DNA of 64,000 bases from Pestalotiopsis fici W106-1 (GCF_000516985.1 NW_006917096.1:605606-669605); one strand, 5' to 3'. Counted from the stretch's first letter, positions 33,973-45,459 are shown. The notes: a model not told the origin generated them from the sequence alone. Numbers and translations are program-made.

Positions 33973-36900
33973 ATGAAAGCGCTCTTCCACTGCAGATTTA
34001 CCGTGGCTCTACTTTTAGGGGCAATAGCCGCACAGAGCGACGCCGCGCAAGAGGCTGACGTCGACGAGTGGCGCGCAGCACACCAACGCACATCGGGAGG
34101 TGCCATGAATTCATGTCCTCCACCATGCCGAGAAGACTCAAAGTCAGAGGCAAAATCATTTCTCTACCCTGGTACTCCAGACCTGACACGCTGTAATGAG
34201 ACCATGATGTTGGACTTCGCCGTCCAAAACACAAAGAAAGACGGCACCGCCTGGCCAATTGCAATCAGAGCATGCAAGGCCGAGTTCAACACAAAGTACG
34301 ATGCTTTCGTACCGGATGACAACGTCGCGGCCATTTGCTCAACACCAAATCATGATGTCATCAAGATTTCCGTCTTCATGGGAGAGCTCGAATCCCCTGA
34401 GGGCAAGGAGTTCAACAACGAACACCTTGTAGCAGCAGGAAAACAGCTTCTCAACTCGCTTGGCGTGGAGAAGCCCTCATGCACGCAGAACCTGCTGAGC
34501 TTTACATACTTGCAATCTTCCGTCGTCGGCTTCTTCGCTGGCCGCGAGGTACACCAGCACGGTGTGCCAGGCAACGTCCTCGACAGCTTCCTGAAGCATA
34601 TCCAGGAGACACCCATCTCCAAGCCGACCGTTGTCCAACTATGTGAGGGTGGACGCGGTGCCGACTACGCCCTTGGTATCATTGCAGCCAGCGCTCAGGA
34701 CCTTCCTCTAGCCCAAGATGCAACCAAGGCATGGTCTGACGGCCGTTGCGTCAAGGCTGACAACGCCGACGACTGGACCACTGTCAGCATCAAAATCCCA
34801 GCCACTGTAGGCTCTGGCAACAGTACAAGCACAAATTCTTCCGGCGCTACTTCTGGGGACACGGCCCACAGCTGGAGCAAGTCTCGTCTTGTCGCTCGTG
34901 CCGACTGTAGGACGGCAACGGTCCATCCAAACGATGGCTGCTGGGCGCTTGCTCAACGGTGTGGCATCAGCGAAGCTGCTCTAGCCCGCTTCAATCCCGC
35001 GTCAAACTTTTGCAACACGCTCGTAGCCGACCAAAAGTACTGCTGCTCAGCAGGCACGTTGCCCGATACCATCCCTGATGCCAACCCTGACGGCACCTGT
35101 CGTACCATTAGCGTAGTAGCCAATGATGGCTGCGGTACTCTCGCGTCCAAGTGCGGCCTAGCACCGGCTGACTTTACCGAGCTTCACGAGGGCGATGAAG
35201 ACTTTTGTTCCACTTTGGCTGTTGGGCAACTCGTTTGCTGCACTCATGGCAAGCTGCCCGATATCAGACCCAAGCCTGGCGCGGACGGGTCTTGCGCCAC
35301 GTACACAGTCAAGAAGGACGATGGGTGCGCCGCCATTGCGATTGCCCACGGCCTCGAGGAGGAGGACATCATGGACTTGAACAAGAAGACATGGGGCTGG
35401 AACGGATGCGATCCAGACTCGCTCTTGGTGGGCACCATAATCTGTCTGAGTGAGGGCACCCCTCCTTTCCCTGCCTCTGTCGATGGCGCCCAGTGTGGAC
35501 CGACTGTGCCTGGTACCGAGATGCCCGAGGGCAGCACTAGTGACGAATGGGCCGAGCTCAACCCATGTCCGCTTAATGTCTGCTGCAACGTCTGGGGCAA
35601 TTGTGGTCTCATGGATGAGTTCTGTGTCATATCCGAGACCGATACTGGTGCGCCCGGTACGTCGAAGCCCGGCGAGAATGGATGCATCGCTAGCTGTGGT
35701 ATGGACATTATCAAGGGCGACCCGCCTGCCGAGACGATCCATGTCGCTTACTTTGAATCCTGAAACAAGAACCGACCTTGCCTGACCATGGACATCAACC
35801 TGATTGACATCGAGAAATACACGCACGTGCACTGGTCTTTCGCCAACGTCACTGAAGACTTTGGAGTTGATATCAGCGGTGCACAAGGACAATGGGACAA
35901 GTTCAAGGACATGTCTGGCGTCCAAAAGATTATCTCCTTTGGCGGCTGGGATTTCTCAACCAAGCCTGGCACTTTCAACATTTTGCGAGAGGCTGTCAAG
36001 CCTGGTAATCGTGGTGTTTTCCGAGATAACATCATTGCTTTTCTTGACGAACAAGGTCTTGATGGGGTTGACCTCGACTGGGAGTATCCTGGAGTGAGTA
36101 TCACCTGACACCCAATTTGGATTGACACAGCTGACACTGAACATAGGCGCCTGACATTCCTGGCATTCCCGCCGGAGACCCAGAAGCTGGCGAAGACTAC
36201 TATGAGCTATTGAAGAGCATCAAGGAAACTGTTGGCGACAAATACACCGTTTCATTTGCAGCCCCAGCTTCGTACTGGTACCTAAAAGCCTTCCCAGTGA
36301 AGAAGATGGGTGAGGAGCTCGACTACATCATCTACATGACGTACGATCTCCATGGTCAGTGGGACTACGGCAACCAGTGGACGTCTCCTGGTTGTCCAAC
36401 TGGAAACTGTCTTCGTTCTCATGTCAACGAGACGGAAACGATGGATGCCTTAGCTATGATTACAAAGGCGGGTGTACCATCCAACAAGGTCGTCGTCGGT
36501 GTTACTAGCTACGGCCGCTCGTTCAAAATGGCCTCGGCTGGCTGCGACGGACCTGAATGCACGTTCACAGGCAGTCCAACCATATCCGACGCCTTCCACG
36601 GTCGCTGCACAAACACTGGCGGATATATTTCCAACGCTGAAATTGGAGAGATCGTTGCTTCTGGCAACTACAATAAGAAGTGGACCGCTGCTGGGTCAGA
36701 CATTCTTGTTTTCAACGACACTGAGTGGGTTGCCTACATGAATGACTCGATCAAGTCCGACCGAGAAGAGCTCTACGCATCATACAACTTTGCAGGAACA
36801 ACTGACTGGGCCGTTGATTTGTTGGAATTCGTGGAGTAAATCACCCGTCCCTGTACATTCTGAGATGTTACTGACCGTTTGTAGTGGCAGCGGAGGCGAT

Positions 36901-38160
36901 GACGCCGGCGACTACCCAGACGACTATGAATACCCCATCGATATAGACTTCTACAGCAACTGCGATGCTACCTATTACTCCCTGGGAGACCTCGAAGACC
37001 GCAAGGATAAGATCCCTGCGAACTGCATGTCCGTCTATATAGCCAAGGTGGAAGCCGAAATCATGAGGGACGCACTGGAAACGTACGATGAGCTCATAGA
37101 AGATGGATACGATGGCAAGTTCGAGACCTTTGAGGCATACGTCCGAGAGCAAGTTCCTGATCAGATCAACGCCTTCATGGCCAACGGAAAAGCTGGCGAC
37201 TACTTCAAGTGTGAGGAGACGGGCATACGTAATTGCTGCGGTACCTGCCATTACTTCTGCGAGGAAGAGGATATCGAGAATTGCGATGATTCACCCGATT
37301 GCGTGAACGGGCAGAGCACGTTTGAGATTACCTGCCCCACTGAGTTTCGGTTTGGCGAGGTCGGGAATTGGCTCTCTTCAGACGCTGCTCCAAACACGAC
37401 CTACACGCTAGAGGACGAAGATGGATTTTACAAGGCCATCCTTGACGACTACGGCATTCAAAAGGACTGGATCAAGTTTGGCGATACCCACGTTTATCTC
37501 AACAACGGCTGCCAGTATTCTGACGATGTGAATCAGTGTCAAAGGGAGAACGACTACTGGTACTGGAACTATCCAGGAGCCGCCGATGTAATTGAGGTGG
37601 ATAACCCCAAGGACGTTATTGGCGACTCCTACGATGAGTCCAAAGACTTATTGGACCGCCTCAGCGTGCTCATCATCATGGCCAACTATGACGAACTCGA
37701 AGATCCAGCAGACCTTGTTGACGCAGCCATGCTTCCAGCTCTGAGCATACAAGCAGCTGTCCGAAACATGGAACAGGTCGCCGAGAAGGCCGAAGAGATT
37801 GACAAGGCTGAGCGTCAAGAAATGATCATGTTCTTCATCTCTGGGTTCCTGTTCTTCGTTCCTTTCATCGGCACCGCGGCTGGATCTCTCGGCTTGGCCA
37901 GCGTCAAGGCGATTATGAGCATGCTGGAGGCGGTTGGCGAGGCTGGATTACTGACATATTCTATCGTGGATGATCCAGACAACGCGTTTATGACCATCTT
38001 CTCGAGTCTAGCGGGTGCAGGCTTGGGACGGGGCGGTGGATGGGGTAAGGCGGCCAAGTCGAAGAGGGATATGCCGGTGGAAGAACTGGAAGCTTTGGGA
38101 GGCATGAAAACCAGGGTTGACAGATTTGAGAACGTCAAGAGTGCTTCGTGTAGGATTTAA
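33973..38160 (+). CDS. LysM/hevein/GH18 class V chitinase (subgroup C, killer-toxin-like), interrupted by an in-frame TGA
   Basis: Exons 33973-36093, 36147-36835 and 36885-38160 total 1362 codons. Order: signal peptide (about 1-24); N-terminal region; three LysM modules (about 314-366, 377-430, 442-495, each Cys-framed, for example DGCWALAQRCGI); hevein-type chitin-binding domain (about 506-555, CCNVWGNCGLMDEFC); GH18 catalytic domain with DGVDLDWEYPG at 697-707; long Cys-containing C-terminal region with a hydrophobic stretch (FFISGFLFFVPFIGTAAGS). This is the subgroup C architecture. Codon 597 (35761-35763) is TGA where the family has Trp, just before NRPCL and the first GH18 strand, so a normal product would stop after chitin binding and lose the hydrolase. 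Downstream codon use and the two introns remain intact, so the change is recent, an error, or read through. Described only; no repair is given. Confidence 0.88.
35761..35763 (+). other. In-frame TGA separating chitin-binding and GH18 parts
   Basis: The frame before and after is the same, with no splice consensus that would skip it, and the aligned residue in the family is Trp (TGG). The following base is A, which is not a strong readthrough context. Confidence 0.8.
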
Positions 38161-38499
38161 GCCAGCAAGGGTGAACAAGGGAAATTAGAATGCACCTGTA
38201 AAGAATCTTCCCACCAATGGCAAGCACCGCAAGCAGACGATAAGATATTGTCGTACTGACGTAGTCAGTACCCACCGCAGATCACCTGCTTGGGTATATA
38301 GTCGCTCTTCAGCACCTCTCTTTTGTAGACTAGAGATCAACTCAGACAACTTTCAATGCTTCCTCGATCATCTCGTCTTCAGTTCCCCCTTCACACATCG
38401 GCTCAGGTGAGACCAAATCCCAAGTTTTGAATCATAACTGATTTGCAAGTCGCCTGAATATTCCCGACTGGCTCCAGATGTCACTTGGGCTAAGTCGAC
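38161..38499. other. Convergent 3' region, chitinase / Cys-rich protein
   Basis: About 340 nt between the two stop codons. It should hold both polyadenylation regions; I see no gene, RNA or repeat. Confidence 0.5.
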
Positions 38500-39069
38500 T
38501 TATCCCCAACACTTTTCGCACCACTTGTACCCACAAATCTCTTCGTATACCTTCCCGGAGTCCTTACCGCATCCAGGGACGCAGTGAGAACATTCTCCAT
38601 GAACGCAGTATTGGAGATGATCAAAAATCCACGTTCCAACCCATCCAGCTTGAGATTCGCAGAACTCGTAAGTTGTAAGATCTCGAATGTCGCCGATAAA
38701 CATCGACGTCTTGGAAGTGATGCTTTCTGAATCGAAACATTTGACGTAGCAAGGTGGGAACTTTCGGTAAGGAACTTTGCCCGGTCGTCCCTCAGCCTCA
38801 CTCGCTGCCGCCATGTGCCGTTTGTGGCTCTCCTGTCCAGTGACGGTCGACTCTGTCTGGTTGACCACATGCTGTTGCATATCGGTACTGTTGAAAGGAA
38901 CAGCGGCGGATCGTCCAAACAGTTGGAACAGGGTCTTGTTGTTGTGATGATTGCTGTCGTCCTGCGTCATAGCACAGCTCAGGGTGTGGTTGCGGTCTTG
39001 CGCGACCGGTGATGCGGTTGTTATACCCGCGACAGCGAGGCTGGAAGCGAGAAGCTTGATGATCTGCAT
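38500..39069 (-). CDS. Small secreted Cys-rich protein
   Basis: Single exon, 189 residues. Signal peptide MQIIKLLASSLAVAGITTAS at the start. A Kex2-like KR occurs near residue 84 before a compact Cys-rich half: PPCYVKCFDSES, EFCESQAGWVG, YCVHGECSHCVPGCG, EEICGYKWCEKCWG. Twelve or so Cys in the last 85 residues suggest a disulfide-stabilised extracellular module. I do not recognise the family. Its place beside a subgroup C chitinase, convergent with it, fits an accessory or effector-like secreted protein of that group. Confidence 0.75.
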   Translation of the reverse strand: MQIIKLLASSLAVAGITTASPVAQDRNHTLSCAMTQDDSNHHNNKTLFQLFGRSAAVPFNSTDMQQHVVNQTESTVTGQESHKRHMAAASEAEGRPGKVPYRKFPPCYVKCFDSESITSKTSMFIGDIRDLTTYEFCESQAGWVGTWIFDHLQYCVHGECSHCVPGCGKDSGKVYEEICGYKWCEKCWG

Positions 39070-39582
39070 TGTGGCTAATTGCGTGTAGACAACTAGGTCT
39101 TAGGGAGCTGAATATAGCTGTGCTGAGATAGATTTCGTCTTCAGATAATTGAAAGACCACACGAATGTGTTGGCGACCCGTGTCTCTTTGTCGGTATGTA
39201 AATGGAAGTATGGTGGTAAAAAAACAGATTTCTAGACCGGACTACAACAATCAAAGGGGGGTGGGGCCTTTATATAGATATTTTCTGTGGTCACAAGGGT
39301 TACGGCGTGAAAAGCTAGTTTGTGTAATCCAAAACCTTATGCTCGAAGACTTGTTGCCTGGAGCAGCTTTGCCTACTTCCTCATCCTTTTTTACAGTATT
39401 GGCCAGTATTTCGGTTCAGTGTCACAAGCAACAAAAGCCAAAGTACCTAATATAAGTAACTAGTTTGGCAATAGACCTAGTTTTGTAAAGGCAACCTGGA
39501 TGGCGCTCTATCTTCTTTTACGAGCTCAGTGATTGGACGGCCAAATATAGTTTTCACCGATGGTTTCGGTGAAAGCCATAGT
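39070..39582. other. Intergenic, nothing recognised
   Basis: This holds the promoter of the Cys-rich secreted gene. Only short open frames without domains occur. Confidence 0.5.
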
Positions 39583-39973
39583 GGCGTCTACAGTACCATT
39601 GCATATGGCGTTCTATTTCTCCGTTCTTATAGCTTCGGCATTACTCTACTCACCGCTATGCATGCCCCTGAAGTCTTACCTTACCGCATGTAAGTAAACG
39701 GCATGGATTAAGGATATCTGTATCAAGACCTGCGGTGTCTTCATTTCGTTTGTCTTTCCTTATTCATTTGACACCATTGGATGGAAGACGTATATTGTCA
39801 ATGCCTCATGGAACGTACTGATCTGGATATGTACATATTTTCAGTGGGTAGAAACGCGCGGCTTGAGTTTGGAGGAAATTGACGTGCTCTTTGGAAAAGA
39901 TATTATTGTCGGGGTAGTTGAGGAACACGCTACAAAAGTGGGAATCAAGCACAACGTCAAAGAATATATGTAG
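39583..39973 (+). pseudogene. C-terminal remnant of an MFS sugar-type transporter
   Basis: The plus strand reads FLRSYSFGITLLTAMHAPEV then LPYRM, the loop that precedes the late helices of MFS sugar porters. After a short non-coding stretch with TAA codons a second block reads CGVFISFVFPYSFDTIGWKT, a helix, then WVETRGLSLEEIDVLFGKD and a TAG at 39971. The VETRG-SLEEI-LFG ending is diagnostic of the family. Nothing matching the first ten helices is upstream, so this is a decayed tail. It borders the metabolite locus and may once have been its transporter. Confidence 0.7.
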
Positions 39974-40185
39974 ATATCGGACCAACTTAAAATAATGAAT
40001 ACTACTACTAAGTCCCTCAAAACATAGCATTCGGGCGCTCGGTCTATACAGCGGCGCTCCACTTTGTGTAGAAGAATGCCTCACTATGCACGAAGTATGA
40101 GGCTATAAGCGGAACAGTGGATCTATATGCAACGCCTTCCAAGCCGAGAACAGCCTGTTTCATGTAATCGCAGAAAGCCAAGCGA

Positions 40186-41034
40186 CTAGTACTTTCGTAC
40201 CCTTTGTTCGACCACGTCGAGCCCAGTCATCTTCTTGATGGTCGAGTCCATCATACCATGAGGCATCATTGTCCCAAAGCGTCCAAGCTTGGCGTTGGCG
40301 CCCCTCCAGATGACGAGTGGCGGGCTCTTCCTCAGCAAGTCGCCAACGACCTCCTTGGCCCACTGGCCTGGGGGCGTGCCCACATCGGCCATTTTGTCAT
40401 TGCGCATGGCAGACTCTACAGCGTCCCTCGCTGGCTCGTAGATGGAGTTTTGGGGCAGGGTGATGGAAGTCAGGGCCTTTTGGTTCTTGATCAGGTTGGA
40501 TGTTACTGCGCCAGTCTTGAGGTCAATGACCTTGATTCCAAATGGCTCCAGCTCCAAGCGCAGGCAGTCTGAGAACATGGACATGGCGGCCTTGGACGCG
40601 TTGTAGGCGGATTGAAAAGGTACAGCAGCGGCTGCGACAACAGAGGTCTGGTTAACAACCATGCCCTTGGACTTGATTAGGTGTGGTAAGAAGGCTTGGG
40701 TGACTGCGAGCTGTGCCCATACATTGACGTCGAATAGCTGCTTGGCTTCATTGATGGAGACATCGGAGATGGGCATGCTGTAACTCGCGCCAGCATTGTT
40801 TACCAGAATGTCGAGACTTGGTATGCTATTCACGCAGGCGGCGATCGACTCTGACGACAAGACGTCCAGTGTCAAGGTATTGATGCTAGCGTGTGAGAAA
40901 TTGGCCATCTTGGATGGATTTCTAGCCGTGGCATAGACGTGTAGGCCGGCTTCCGCAAAGGCTACAGCTAGAGCAGCGCCCATGCCGCCCTCGGAGCAGC
41001 CAGTGATGAGAACCGTCTTCTTCATGGGGGCCAT
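40186..41034 (-). CDS. Short-chain dehydrogenase/reductase, Ayr1-like (1-acyl-DHAP reductase type)
   Basis: Single exon, 282 residues from ATG 41034. Classical SDR: cofactor motif TGCSEGGMGAALA near residue 11, DILVNNAGASY, catalytic Ser in NQTSVVAAAA, and YNASKAA. The TGCSxGGxG form, tail length and C-terminal hydrophobic region match fungal NADPH-dependent 1-acyldihydroxyacetone phosphate reductases and relatives, some of which act in secondary metabolism. It starts back to back with the Zn2Cys6 gene, which suggests shared control, but a housekeeping lipid role is equally possible. Confidence 0.88.
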   Translation of the reverse strand: MAPMKKTVLITGCSEGGMGAALAVAFAEAGLHVYATARNPSKMANFSHASINTLTLDVLSSESIAACVNSIPSLDILVNNAGASYSMPISDVSINEAKQLFDVNVWAQLAVTQAFLPHLIKSKGMVVNQTSVVAAAAVPFQSAYNASKAAMSMFSDCLRLELEPFGIKVIDLKTGAVTSNLIKNQKALTSITLPQNSIYEPARDAVESAMRNDKMADVGTPPGQWAKEVVGDLLRKSPPLVIWRGANAKLGRFGTMMPHGMMDSTIKKMTGLDVVEQRVRKY

Positions 41035-41597
41035 TTTGAAATACTGTTGATGTCTACCCCGTGAAAAGATACGAGTTTAGAAAAATTGGCAAATATATGC
41101 AGTCTATACAATATTTAGATAGAATATATCAGAATGCAATTGAGCTCTTGTGTGCGGCGATTGCACCTATTTGTATCCTCGAGGAGAGGTAAATAGTTGC
41201 GATACATTTCCTATAGACGATGCTGCATTTGTTTTCCCGCGCGCATGACCGAATCAGGACATCGCGCGGGTTTTAGAAACCCAGAAGATTGGAAATCCAC
41301 CGTGATTGGTGTCGGGAAGCGGGTGACTTGGCACTAAAATGCCGCCTGCTGCCCTGTAATGGATCATTTGCATGGAATAGTTTAGCGTGCCTGTCAGTAA
41401 CCTTACTCTCCGTGGGCCCGCACGGCGTCTTCCTGCATAAGGGATTCCGTGCCGCAAATGAGCGACGAGCTGAATTATTAATCTCACCCAGTCTCTCCTG
41501 TGCCTTACAAAACAAACATTGGCGGCCAAAAGATATGACAGAGAACTGTGCTTCCAACTGAACTCTTGTGAATTTCCCGCGCGCGTTCTTAGTCAGT
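41035..41597. promoter_or_regulatory. Divergent promoter, SDR / Zn2Cys6 factor, with repeated CCCGCGCGC
   Basis: CCCGCGCGC occurs at 41236-41244 and again at 41576-41584, the latter 13 nt before the factor's ATG; an inverted CGCGCGGG is at 41263-41270. GC-box clusters of this kind are uncommon in this AT-neutral intergenic sequence and may be a binding site for a regulator, perhaps the factor itself. That is inference from position alone. Confidence 0.45.
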
Positions 41598-43469
41598 ATG
41601 CCTCCTGGCAGGAAACAGGGCGCAGGCTGCTGGACATGCCGTCTGCGCCGCAAGCGCTGTGATTCTACCCAGCCAATCTGCAGCGGTTGTCAGAGCCTCG
41701 AAATCACCTGTCATTCTGGCGAAGCCAGACCTGCGTGGATGGACGGAGGGTCACGACAAAAGCACATGTCCGAGACTATCAAGACTGCCATTAAGCAGAA
41801 TGCTCTCTTGCGCAGGGAGAGACGTCTTCTGGCCCAGGAGGATCATGGCATGATCATGACCATAGAGGCCGACCCTGTACCTCGCCAGCTTCTGGGTTTT
41901 AATCCAGCTCCTGCTTTGGCTCTGGCTCCAACCAGTCATACGGGCGACCCTATTACACACAACGACCCGTTTGGGGCACCAATTGCGTCGAGTCCTTCGA
42001 CAAGCTCTAGCAACACGGCCCCGTCCGTTGATTGCTCGAACGAGAGCCAGTCCCCCCACACAGTCACATCCTGGACATCGGGTGCACCTACACTGCTGAG
42101 CACCAACCATCCAGCCGCTCCCATCCAGGTGCAATTGGGTTCCCTCATGATCTATCTAGACTATGTCTTCCCGTTTCTATTCCCTTTCTATCAACCATCT
42201 CTCCTTGAGACCGGACGACAGTGGTTGCTCGGGCTTTTATGTCAGAACGAAGTCTCTTTTCATTTGGCTTCCAGCCTGAGTGCTTACTTTTTCTCGCTCG
42301 TGCCCCAAAGCGACAACCAGGATATGCATGATGACTGCAAGACCTTGGTCTGGGATAAACTGATTGAGCAAATGGATCTAGCCATCGGATCGATCCAGAG
42401 CACTGTTTCTACAGTCAGCAATAGTGGAGCACAGAGCCCATTGTTGGACAAAATCAGAATCATGCAAGAGATCACACAGCTACTCGTCGTGGAGGTTACT
42501 GTCCGGAGCAGCGTGGACTGGTCAATTCATCTCACCCCTGCTCTTAGCATCTTTGATGAGGTATTCAAAATCCACGGCCTTGATCATTCTTCTAAGCCGA
42601 GCCTGGATGTTCTTTCAAATTCATTGCCATCATCCATCCCAATGACAACTCAACATCACAAGGCTCTCCCAAACACCCCCGATCAATCGGCTTTGGCCTT
42701 TTTTGTGTCTCTATTGCTTTTCGTTGATATCATCGCAAGCACTTCTCTAGGCACGCCACCTGCTCTGCAAGCCTACCACGACAGCCTCCTCTCTACCCGA
42801 GGAGATAGTACATTTCCTGTGCACTTGGAAAGTGTGATAGGCTGTCAAAATTGGGTACTTGTTGCTATTGGAAATGTTTCATCTCTCTGTGCATGGAAGC
42901 GAGATGCTAAACAAAGCGGCAACTTTTCAGTCCTCGACCTTGTCAAACTCGCAGACCCTATATCGAGAGCTCTGGAAAACGGCCTTCAAGCCTTGGACGT
43001 GAACTCAAACTTTCAGCCTAAGAAATCCAACGCCAGTCGATTGAAAGCTTATTACACTGAGCACGACAGAGTTATTGATCCTACTTTCGCCGCAAACATT
43101 AATAGAATCTGGGCTCACGCAGCAAAAATATACCTTTCTGTCAGTCTCTCGGGGTGGCAGTCCAACAGCAGCGATATACAATCTAGTATCACTCAGATCT
43201 TGGGTCTGCTGGATACAATTGATTCTCCTGGGCAGCTAAGAAGTCTTGCTTGGCCAATTTGTGTCGCGGGGAGTTTGGCAGTACCAGCCCAGGAAAATGA
43301 TTTTCGACGAATTATTGCCATGATGGGTCCTATGGGTAAATTCGGAACTCTTTCAAGTGCATCAAGTATCGTGGAAGCGGTATGGAGTTCTAGGGATATT
43401 ATAGACGGGAATGTTTGGGACATGTCCTTGTCCTTGAGCATATTGGGGTCTCCTGCACTCTTGATTTAA
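41598..43469 (+). CDS. Zn2Cys6 transcription factor with Fungal_trans_2-type domain
   Basis: Single exon, 623 residues from ATG 41598; the frame opens 30 nt earlier with GTG only. The binuclear zinc cluster begins at residue 9: GCWTCRLRRKRCD then ICSGCQSLEITC, with the C-x2-C-x6-C...C-x2-C-x6-C spacing. The body has the features of the PF11951 regulatory domain, including a C-terminal segment LAWPICVAGSLAVPAQENDF and FRRIIAMMGP. It should be a nuclear, gene-specific regulator. Its place between an SDR and an FAD oxidase makes it the natural candidate for a pathway-specific activator of the locus. Confidence 0.9.
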   Translation: MPPGRKQGAGCWTCRLRRKRCDSTQPICSGCQSLEITCHSGEARPAWMDGGSRQKHMSETIKTAIKQNALLRRERRLLAQEDHGMIMTIEADPVPRQLLGFNPAPALALAPTSHTGDPITHNDPFGAPIASSPSTSSSNTAPSVDCSNESQSPHTVTSWTSGAPTLLSTNHPAAPIQVQLGSLMIYLDYVFPFLFPFYQPSLLETGRQWLLGLLCQNEVSFHLASSLSAYFFSLVPQSDNQDMHDDCKTLVWDKLIEQMDLAIGSIQSTVSTVSNSGAQSPLLDKIRIMQEITQLLVVEVTVRSSVDWSIHLTPALSIFDEVFKIHGLDHSSKPSLDVLSNSLPSSIPMTTQHHKALPNTPDQSALAFFVSLLLFVDIIASTSLGTPPALQAYHDSLLSTRGDSTFPVHLESVIGCQNWVLVAIGNVSSLCAWKRDAKQSGNFSVLDLVKLADPISRALENGLQALDVNSNFQPKKSNASRLKAYYTEHDRVIDPTFAANINRIWAHAAKIYLSVSLSGWQSNSSDIQSSITQILGLLDTIDSPGQLRSLAWPICVAGSLAVPAQENDFRRIIAMMGPMGKFGTLSSASSIVEAVWSSRDIIDGNVWDMSLSLSILGSPALLI

Positions 43470-43739
43470 GCTCGAAACTGTGTGCTCGGTCTGTGAAATA
43501 CATCAAGATGAATAATATAACTTACCTAACCTTGAGCATCATATTGTGGGGAAATTGCCAAAGCGCAACGAGTATTATCGGGAAAAGAGAAGAGACATTG
43601 ACTCAGTGATTTAATGACACTTGCTGATTTCTTAGCGTTACATACGATGTCCTATGCCCTTACTGGCTGCATTGCCAAGTTGGACTGCCTAAAATAGCAC
43701 AAGACCCCGACATACGGTAACATGGTAAAACAATCCGCA

Positions 43740-45459
43740 TCAGAGCTCAGTCTTTCCCGACCAAGAGACTGCATCCTGATATTGCCGGCCGAGTTTATGC
43801 TGTCCAACTTTCAAGGTCTGGAAAACGCCATCAGGGTCAAGATCCTCTCGGATTCGATGCAGCCGCTTAATATTTTCAGCTCCATAGGACAGAAGTGGGG
43901 TTTGCTCTTCATAGCAATGGTTGAGGAATAAGTACGGATGATCAGTCCCAGTTTTTTCGGATGCATCTTTTACTCGCCGAAGTGTGCGGCGCAAGAATTC
44001 TCGCATCCTGGTAGTATCTGCATCCTGGCTCCAACGCATGTTGAAGTTGATGACTGGACTTCGAGTCAGCTTGGTCTACTCGGAAGCGAGATATGATGCC
44101 ACAAAGGGCTTACTTGTAAGTGGGCCGTCTGTCTCTTGAATGCGTAAGGTATTTCCACCTCTCCGTGTCATTTTCTTGATTGTTGGTGTTGTTAAAGGGT
44201 TGTATACAATGTACACCTGGATGCCAGGAATGTTGGTTATCTTGCTTGCTTCTTCTTGGAATATATCGGCGACAATTAGGTTAATCTCGACACCACTCTT
44301 GACAGTCATTGAGCCGAAGAAATTGAAGAATCCATCCTCATTGACAATATCCATCACTTGGGCCATCTCAAACGTTGTTCGTCGATATAGGTGCTCTTCC
44401 GCAGGCAAAGGCGTGTCTAGGCACGGGTCATATGCATTCGTATCCATCTGCATAGTCTCCATGACATTCTCAGACAAAGAAACGATCCGGTCTGAGAGCA
44501 CAAACTCTTTGCGCCACGGTGACCAAGCAAGATTTGTCGCAATCATTTGCAGGTCTGTGGGCATATTCCTCGTGAGGTAGTCAAGTCTTTGCATCACGCT
44601 CTTGATGTCTCCTAGATTGAAGAGCTGGAAATTGTACCAAGATGGACCCTGTGGAAACACATCCACAGAGACACTCGTCACCACACCAAAGTTTGCTCCT
44701 CCGCCCCGCAGAGCCCAAAAGAGGTCCGCATTGGAGTTTTCAGTAGCTCTGACGATAGAACTATTTGCAAGAACGACTTCGAATTCCTGCACAGTGTCAC
44801 ATGACCACCCGTGGCGTTGTGAAAAGAATGAGATTCCTCCTGGTACCAAGTCAGTCATGGTCAACCCCCATCAGATGTTTTGTACTTGCCTCCAAGTATC
44901 GATCCGACCACTCCTGTGCGACCGTTCCGAGTTCCAACCGCAGAAAGATTACGAGAATCCAGTTCACGATAGACATCAGCCCACGCAGCTCCTCCCCCAA
45001 CGAGAATGGAGCTGTTATGTTCGTCCAGTACGGTGCTAGCCATTAGCTTCAAGTCAATTGTGACTCCATCTTGGACATTGGAAGCCTCATGAAACGGCGC
45101 AGTGCCCCCGCCAAGTACAGCAAATTTACATTGCTCTTTGCGCAAAATCGAGAGGATATCCGCAACCTCTTCCGGGCTCACAGGTTCCACTCTGCATTGA
45201 GGCTTAACTTGTGATTGAAACAAGGACCACATCTCCCTGTGCGCCCCATGTCCAAGGAACGTTCGTTCGGGAAACAACCCATGAAGCTCTTCGCACTTCG
45301 GAAAGATTAGTAAAGCATAAGGCAGTAGACGAGGTCTGGGTAAGTATTTACCGCGTTCAAGCATGATTGAGAGACTCCATCCACCGGGACCAATTGTTGG
45401 TATGAGATACTAGCCAAATTGACCAACAGAAAGCATGTTTTTTGGGAGATAAAATGCAT
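43740..45459 (-). CDS. Secreted FAD-linked oxidoreductase (berberine-bridge-enzyme-like)
   Basis: Reverse-strand exons 45459-45352, 45295-44890, 44839-44114 and 44053-43740 total 517 residues. The second intron is GC-AG (GCAAGT...CCAG): only that reading restores the conserved GGGISFFSQRHGWSCD block. Signal peptide from MHFISQKTCFLLVNLAS; an ATG 15 nt earlier (45474) is possible. The FAD_binding_4 part shows PQCRVEPVSPEEVADIL, FAVLGGG, NGRTGVVGSILGGGISFF and LFWALRGGGANFGVVTS; the C-terminal BBE tail is NHCYEE, then RLHRIREDLDPDGVF. The usual GGGH, whose His binds FAD covalently, reads GGGT here. Such enzymes perform oxidative ring closure or alcohol oxidation in fungal pathways. It may serve the adjacent UstYa locus. 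Confidence 0.9.

Noticed and set aside
35158..35925. 255-codon minus-strand frame inside the chitinase
   Set aside because: Antisense shadow of LysM-coding sequence with no domain of its own.
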